A stretch of DNA of 10,000 bases, taken from contig NZ_JAIWOI010000021.1 in NCBI RefSeq assembly GCF_020217005.1, positions 1-10,000 of the forward strand, written 5' to 3'. Positions 6,582-10,000 of the stretch are shown piece after piece. Positions within the stretch are counted from its first letter, which is position 1. Each line of letters starts with the position of its first letter. The notes under the pieces are model-generated. The model saw nothing but the letters and a program-made list of their open reading frames with translations. It did not search any database and was not told the origin of the DNA. Origin of the DNA: Rheinheimera sp. (GTDB lineage: Bacteria > Pseudomonadota > Gammaproteobacteria > Enterobacterales > Alteromonadaceae). Both the position numbers and the translations under genes were made by a program.

Positions 6582-7029
6582 GCAGTAAAGGTTCGACGGC
6601 TTGTTTTGGTAACTTGTCGTAGTATCTGTCAAATTGCTTTAGCACGGCGAGAATTTTATCACCGGTAAAAGGTTTGACGATAAAAGAGGCTGCCCCTGAA
6701 TCAATACTGGTTTTGACATTTTCTAATGTGCTGACACCACTGACCATCACTACAAAACAATCAGGCTTTTGTTCTTTAAAACGTTTCAGCAATTCAAGGC
6801 CTGAACCATCCGGCAATTCAATATCCAAAAATACCATTTCTGGTAGTTGTTGACTGAAAGTTTGCAAGGCGGATGAAGCGTTGTGAGCCTGAAAATAGCT
6901 AAAAGCTTTGTATTTCAACTTTTCTCTGGAAAACAACATGGTCAGGTTATTACGCAATAACTGTCTGTTATAATCCAAATCGTCCACCAACAATATTTTC
7001 TGCTCCCGCACTTTTATTTTAGTTTGCAT
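6571..7029 (-). CDS. Stand-alone response regulator receiver protein (CheY-like), function unknown
   Basis: A 152-residue single receiver domain with no output domain. All phospho-acceptor residues are present: Asp16-Asp17 in LLVDD, phosphorylation site Asp69 in FLDIELPDGSGLELL, Ser97 in MVSGVS and Lys119 in FIVKPF. A short tail of about 25 residues follows. The insert between helix 1 and strand 2 (about 30-45) is a little longer than in CheY. The start ATG 7029 lies inside the upstream receiver-Hpt gene (16-base overlap, different frame); the only purine-rich site, AAGG, is one base from the ATG, so translation is probably coupled. It is the last gene of the mnmC operon and shares a hairpin with motY. 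It may receive phosphate from the adjacent Hpt protein and act by protein binding, as CheY and Spo0F do. A motility role is only suggested by the motY neighbour. Confidence 0.9.
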   Translation of the reverse strand: MQTKIKVREQKILLVDDLDYNRQLLRNNLTMLFSREKLKYKAFSYFQAHNASSALQTFSQQLPEMVFLDIELPDGSGLELLKRFKEQKPDCFVVMVSGVSTLENVKTSIDSGAASFIVKPFTGDKILAVLKQFDRYYDKLPKQAVEPLLQKP

Positions 7030-7628
7030 GCCTTACACTGCTCCAGAAAATAGTTGGCGCGCTGTTTTTTTTGTTCTGCCGGGATACTTTGCCATTCACT
7101 TTGCAACTGATGAGCCAGCTCACTCACTATGGCTAAGTCAAAGCTGGCAGCACTGCCTTTAAGTTGATGGACAATGGTCATAAAATCAATCCAATTTTGC
7201 TGCTCTGCCAGCATATCCAGTTGATGGAATAGCTGTTGAGCATGTGCTTGATAGGCGTTCCTGAGTTCAGCGGGTAGTTCTAATTTAACAGCGGGAATAG
7301 CTTTGAACTGAGCCAGTTGTTGTTGGACGTCCGGCCATTGCAGAGGTTTTTTTAGTACCAGACTAAAACCGGGCTCTGTAACATCTTCTGCCGACATTGC
7401 AATAACAGGCCTGTCGTAACCTAAAGTACGCAGCATCCGCACTGCTTCAATACCATCGAGCACCGGCATCTGAATGTCCATTAAAATCAAATCATACTGG
7501 TAACTTAAAGCTTGTTGCACTGCTACATCACCGTTCTGCGCACAGAAGACCTGATAACCAAAGGTTTCTGCCTGTAACTGAAACAGCTGAGCAAGCAAAG
7601 CGTCATCTTCAGCAAAAAGAAGGTTCAA
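7014..7628 (-). CDS. Receiver-Hpt protein (response regulator with C-terminal histidine phosphotransfer domain)
   Basis: A 204-residue cytoplasmic protein with two signalling domains. The receiver (about 1-107) has Glu7-Asp8-Asp9, phospho-acceptor Asp51 in LILMDIQMPVLDGIEAVRML, Ser79 in AMSA and Lys94 in the KKP motif. The Hpt domain (about 120-204) has phospho-acceptor His154 in HQLKGSAASF. Such proteins relay phosphate from a sensor kinase through Asp and His to another receiver, here most simply the product of the overlapping next gene. No histidine kinase is in the window. The start is a TTG at 7628: there is no ATG near the N-terminus, NLLFAEDD is the normal first strand of a receiver, and AAGGA lies nine bases upstream, inside the end of mnmC. 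Only five bases separate it from the mnmC stop. The start is well argued but not proven; the function of the relay is unknown. Confidence 0.88.
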   Translation of the reverse strand: MNLLFAEDDALLAQLFQLQAETFGYQVFCAQNGDVAVQQALSYQYDLILMDIQMPVLDGIEAVRMLRTLGYDRPVIAMSAEDVTEPGFSLVLKKPLQWPDVQQQLAQFKAIPAVKLELPAELRNAYQAHAQQLFHQLDMLAEQQNWIDFMTIVHQLKGSAASFDLAIVSELAHQLQSEWQSIPAEQKKQRANYFLEQCKACKLK

Positions 7629-7633
7629 TAGAC

Positions 7634-9478
7634 TTAATCCTTTTGGTTGTGGCGAAGATAACGTTGTAGATCAATGCAATCAAGCTGTTGTGTCGTTAAA
7701 GGTAAAGGCTCATTTGTGATGAGACAAGCTAAAACTTCAGCCAGCAAAGGTGCCCAGGTTAAACCTCGAGCCCCGAGAGCACCAAAACGCCAAAGCTGTT
7801 TTTGCTGACCAAGTACGGGCATATGATCAGGTACAGTCGCGCGTAAACCTGCTTTGGCAGACATCACTTCTACGTCTTCAAACCACTCGGGTTGCCCCAA
7901 GGTTTGATTGACCAAATCGAGGTTCTGTTGGTTGTCAGCATCGAGCACTTCGCTGTGTCCATTGGTGCGATCAAAGGTGGCGCCTACACAATGCAGTTGC
8001 TGGTATGCAGGAGTGATGTAACCCTGATGACAAACTACGGTTTTCAGTGGCGTCATTCTCTGGCTTTGCAAATGACTGACCTGACCGCGAATTTGCCGCA
8101 GGGGGAAAGACTCCTGATAGGCCAGACTATTTAATTGTGCTCCTGTTGCCAGCACTACTGTTGTCGCCTGAAGGTTTCCTGCACTGGTTTCTAACTGACA
8201 ATAGTCTTGATGCTCAGAAATGCGCTGCACCTGGGTATGGTAGCTAATCTCGACGCCATGGCTGCTCAGCCAATTCGCTAGCTGCTGGCAATAGTCCTGG
8301 GGGCATAACCAACCTGCAGTTGGAAAAAACAATCCGGGATAAGGCACTGAGACGCCCGCAATATACGAAGCCTGCTCTTGAGTGACAGCATCAAAGAGCC
8401 CACTTAAAGCAAAAGATTGCTGCTGAATTTTATGCTGACGCTTAGCCAGATTCTCATTACAGGCCAGTGTCAATACTCCACACCAGTCTGCTGCGACTGC
8501 CAGTTTTTCCAGCCACTGTGCATAAAACTGTCTGGCATATAAAAAGCTCTGGCAACTTAAAGAGGACATCAGATCGTAAGTCGCGTGCAGGTTAGGGTAC
8601 ACAGCGCCCTGGCGGTTGTGAGAGGCGCCCATACCCGCATGTGCATCGGCACATAGTAACTGAACTTTTAACCCTTTTTGCCATAATGCAAATGCAGCGT
8701 TAAGACCAGCGACGCCAGCCCCTATCACTGTGATTGGGTTCGGCTGATTTGCGGTCAATACGGCAGCTTGCTCTGCGCTTGCAATCAACATTTCACGTTT
8801 TTGACCATGACCTTTGGTTTTTCTGGCGGAAAACCCAGCTTCATTTAAGCCACGACGAACAAAACCAGCACAGGTAAAGGTAGAAGCCGTTGTGCCGCTG
8901 TGACTGAGCCTGAACATCTGGTTAAACAAATTTTGCTGCCACATATCCGGATTTTTACTGGGGGCAAAACCGTCCAAAAACCAGGCATCGACTTTATTGT
9001 GCTCCGGCACTTGTGGCAGTAACTCGTTGACATCGCCCAACCACAAATCCAGCACCACTGTACCCTGATCAAAGCTAAGCCTATGCGGACCTGGTAACGC
9101 TACAGGGTAGCTTTCTACCAGTAAAGCCGAGAGTTCAGCCAGTTGGGGCCAGGCCGCTAAGGCTTTGGTCAAGTCGGTTTTACTGAAAGGATATTTTTCA
9201 AAACTACTAAAATAAAGTCGCTGGCAAGTCGTCGCATTGGTTTTGTATTGTCGGAAGCGCAGCCAGGTTAATAGGAAGTTTAAGCCTGTACCAAAGCCTG
9301 TTTCTGCAATATGGAAAAATGCGCGTGGATGGGTAAACCAGCGTTCAGGTAGCTGATTTTTATGTAAAAACACATAATCGGTTTCATCCAGGCCGCCATT
9401 GTCGGAAAAATAAATATCACCAAACAGGTCGGAAACCGGTGTGCCAGCGTCATTGTAGTGAACTTGAGCCTGTTGCAA
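7634..9478 (-). CDS. mnmC: Bifunctional tRNA 5-methylaminomethyl-2-thiouridine biosynthesis protein MnmC
   Basis: A 614-residue fusion enzyme completing the mnm5(s2)U34 wobble modification of tRNAs such as Lys, Glu and Gln. The C-terminal FAD oxidoreductase converts cmnm5U to nm5U, and the N-terminal methyltransferase then makes mnm5U using S-adenosylmethionine. The N-terminal domain (about 1-235) shows ETGFGTGLN (59-67) and the catalytic-region motif DAWFLDGFAPSKNPDMW (164-180). The oxidase (about 248-614) shows the dinucleotide motif VIGAGVAGLNAA (251-262), NRQGAVYP (288-295) and FGALGARGLTWAP (565-577). It is somewhat shorter than E. coli MnmC (668). The start is inferred as TTG 9478, since a TAG stop lies five codons upstream, no ATG or GTG intervenes, and the DAGTPVSD block would otherwise be lost. 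AGGG lies ten bases ahead. It is divergent from fabB, as in E. coli, and heads an operon with two signalling genes. Confidence 0.95.
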   Translation of the reverse strand: MQQAQVHYNDAGTPVSDLFGDIYFSDNGGLDETDYVFLHKNQLPERWFTHPRAFFHIAETGFGTGLNFLLTWLRFRQYKTNATTCQRLYFSSFEKYPFSKTDLTKALAAWPQLAELSALLVESYPVALPGPHRLSFDQGTVVLDLWLGDVNELLPQVPEHNKVDAWFLDGFAPSKNPDMWQQNLFNQMFRLSHSGTTASTFTCAGFVRRGLNEAGFSARKTKGHGQKREMLIASAEQAAVLTANQPNPITVIGAGVAGLNAAFALWQKGLKVQLLCADAHAGMGASHNRQGAVYPNLHATYDLMSSLSCQSFLYARQFYAQWLEKLAVAADWCGVLTLACNENLAKRQHKIQQQSFALSGLFDAVTQEQASYIAGVSVPYPGLFFPTAGWLCPQDYCQQLANWLSSHGVEISYHTQVQRISEHQDYCQLETSAGNLQATTVVLATGAQLNSLAYQESFPLRQIRGQVSHLQSQRMTPLKTVVCHQGYITPAYQQLHCVGATFDRTNGHSEVLDADNQQNLDLVNQTLGQPEWFEDVEVMSAKAGLRATVPDHMPVLGQQKQLWRFGALGARGLTWAPLLAEVLACLITNEPLPLTTQQLDCIDLQRYLRHNQKD

Positions 9479-9508
9479 CGAAGAAGAACCCTATCGAAAA
9501 AGAATGCA

Positions 9509-9531
9509 GTATTGTAACTTAGCCGCAATAC
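9509..9531. repeat. Inverted repeat GTATTG-N11-CAATAC in the mnmC leader
   Basis: GTATTG (9509-9514) and its exact reverse complement CAATAC (9526-9531) are 11 bases apart. It lies 31-53 bases ahead of the mnmC start and overlaps a -10-like TACAAT (9511-9516, minus strand). Six-base arms can arise by chance, so operator status is tentative. Confidence 0.25.
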
Positions 9532-9537
9532 AAATAG

Positions 9538-9543
9538 ATAATA
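9538..9543 (-). promoter_or_regulatory. Possible -10 element for mnmC
   Basis: The minus strand reads TATTAT, 5 of 6 matches to the -10 consensus, with only a weak CTTTCA 17 bases upstream as -35. A rival -10, TACAAT, lies at 9511-9516. Either would fit the mnmC operon; I cannot choose between them. Confidence 0.25.
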
Positions 9544-9560
9544 GTGTACAACTGTGCGCT
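9543..9560. promoter_or_regulatory. Possible FabR-like operator upstream of fabB
   Basis: AGTGTACA-AC-TGTGCGCT is an imperfect 18-base palindrome (two mismatched pairs). It resembles the FabR operator pattern I remember (AGCGTACA, two bases, then TGTTCGCT). FabR represses fabA and fabB in E. coli according to the unsaturated acyl chain pool. The consensus is from memory and needs a matrix scan. Confidence 0.35.
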
Positions 9561-9571
9561 GAAAGCGGACC

Positions 9572-9597
9572 AGTTTCGAAAAGAAACTCCGTACAAT
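9572..9597 (+). promoter_or_regulatory. Likely fabB core promoter with an inverted repeat in the spacer
   Basis: A good -10, TACAAT (9592-9597, 5 of 6), sits 46 bases before the fabB start. The expected -35 area (about 9568-9575) reads GACCAGTT, a poor -35 but a match to a FadR half-site, so activation may be needed. The spacer carries a perfect inverted repeat AGTTTC-GAAAA-GAAACT (9572-9588). Confidence 0.35.
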
Positions 9598-9643
9598 GTG
9601 GCGCAATTACTAAAAGACATCCGATTTTTTGTTTGGAGCAAGC

Positions 9644-10000
9644 ATGAAAAGAGCAGTGATCACAGGGTTAGGCATAGTATCCAGCATTGGTAACGATAAA
9701 CAGCAAGTACTGGAATCGTTAAAAGCAGGACGCTCAGGCATTAAAGCGTCACAGGAATTTGCCGACATGGGCCTGAGATCACAGGTCTGGGGTCAGATTG
9801 AAATTGATACCGCCGCCTTAATAGACCGCAAAGCCTTACGTTTTATGGGTGATGCAGCAGCTTATGCTTATATTTCTATGCAACAAGCCATTGAAGATGC
9901 AGCTTTAACACCAGAACAAGTATCGAACTTCCGCACTGGTTTAGTGGTGGGTTCTGGTGGCGCCTCGTCTAAAACTCAGATTGAAGCGGCTGACACCTTA
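9644..10000 (+). CDS. fabB: 3-oxoacyl-ACP synthase I (beta-ketoacyl-ACP synthase I), N-terminal 119 residues
   Basis: Partial gene; the first 119 codons are present and the frame is open at the right edge. The N-terminus [17 protein letters not shown] matches E. coli FabB almost exactly, and RSGI (30-33), GLRSQVWG (43-50), [10 protein letters not shown] (59-68) and VVGSGG (101-106) follow in register. FabB condenses malonyl-ACP with acyl-ACP in fatty acid synthesis and is needed in E. coli to elongate unsaturated chains. The active-site cysteine and two histidines lie beyond the window, so catalytic integrity cannot be checked. The start ATG 9644 has GGAG (9635-9638) five bases upstream. It is divergent from mnmC, the same arrangement as in E. 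coli. FabB is chosen over FabF because of the N-terminal sequence. Confidence 0.96.
   Translation, partial: MKRAVITGLGIVSSIGNDKQQVLESLKAGRSGIKASQEFADMGLRSQVWGQIEIDTAALIDRKALRFMGDAAAYAYISMQQAIEDAALTPEQVSNFRTGLVVGSGGASSKTQIEAADTL

Noticed and set aside
9280..9606. 108-codon minus-strand reading frame over the start of mnmC
   Set aside because: It overlaps the conserved MnmC N-terminus in another frame and would cover the fabB/mnmC control region; no family resemblance.
1..10000. CRISPR arrays, insertion sequences, tRNA/rRNA genes, prophage or integrase signals
   Set aside because: No regularly spaced direct repeats, transposase-like proteins, terminal repeats or cloverleaf-forming stretches were seen; nearly all sequence is explained by core genes.

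Overview
The window looks like chromosomal core DNA from an aquatic, polar-flagellated gammaproteobacterium. The protein sequences read closest to Rheinheimera/Alishewanella, with Shewanella and Vibrio next. This placement rests on remembered family sequences, not on a search. Coding density is high, there are no mobile elements, CRISPR arrays or RNA genes that I can see, and no stretch over 300 bases lacks a gene.

Layout. (1) Positions 1-3457, minus strand: a stress-kinase operon read in the order yeaG (PrkA-type serine kinase), yeaH (DUF444, von Willebrand A fold) and the start of a SpoVR/YcgB gene that runs off the left edge. Gaps are only 21-23 bases, and a SigmaS-like promoter precedes yeaG. 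(2) 3641-4272: sodB (iron superoxide dismutase), minus strand, with its own terminator. (3) 4498-4884: grxD (monothiol CGFS glutaredoxin), plus strand, divergent from sodB. (4) 4898-5575: rnt (RNase T), minus strand, convergent with grxD. (5) 5687-6568: motY (sodium-driven flagellar stator ring protein), plus strand, divergent from rnt. (6) 6571-9478, minus strand: mnmC (bifunctional tRNA wobble-uridine enzyme), then a receiver-Hpt protein, then a stand-alone receiver, packed as one operon. (7) 9644-10000: fabB (3-oxoacyl-ACP synthase I), plus strand, cut by the right edge and divergent from mnmC.

How it fits together. sodB, grxD and rnt lie near one another in E. coli too, as do mnmC and fabB, so two ancestral neighbourhoods are recognisable. 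The accessory piece is the two-gene phosphorelay module downstream of mnmC. It has receivers and a histidine phosphotransfer domain but no histidine kinase in view, so its partners must be elsewhere. Its last gene converges on motY, and both stop codons lie inside the loop of one shared hairpin.

I do not see a clearly new system. The most worthwhile leads are the orphan receiver-Hpt/receiver pair with its unusual translation signals (two successive TTG starts, then a 16-base overlap), and several perfect inverted repeats in the divergent promoter regions (sodB/grxD, rnt/motY, mnmC/fabB) that look like operators.
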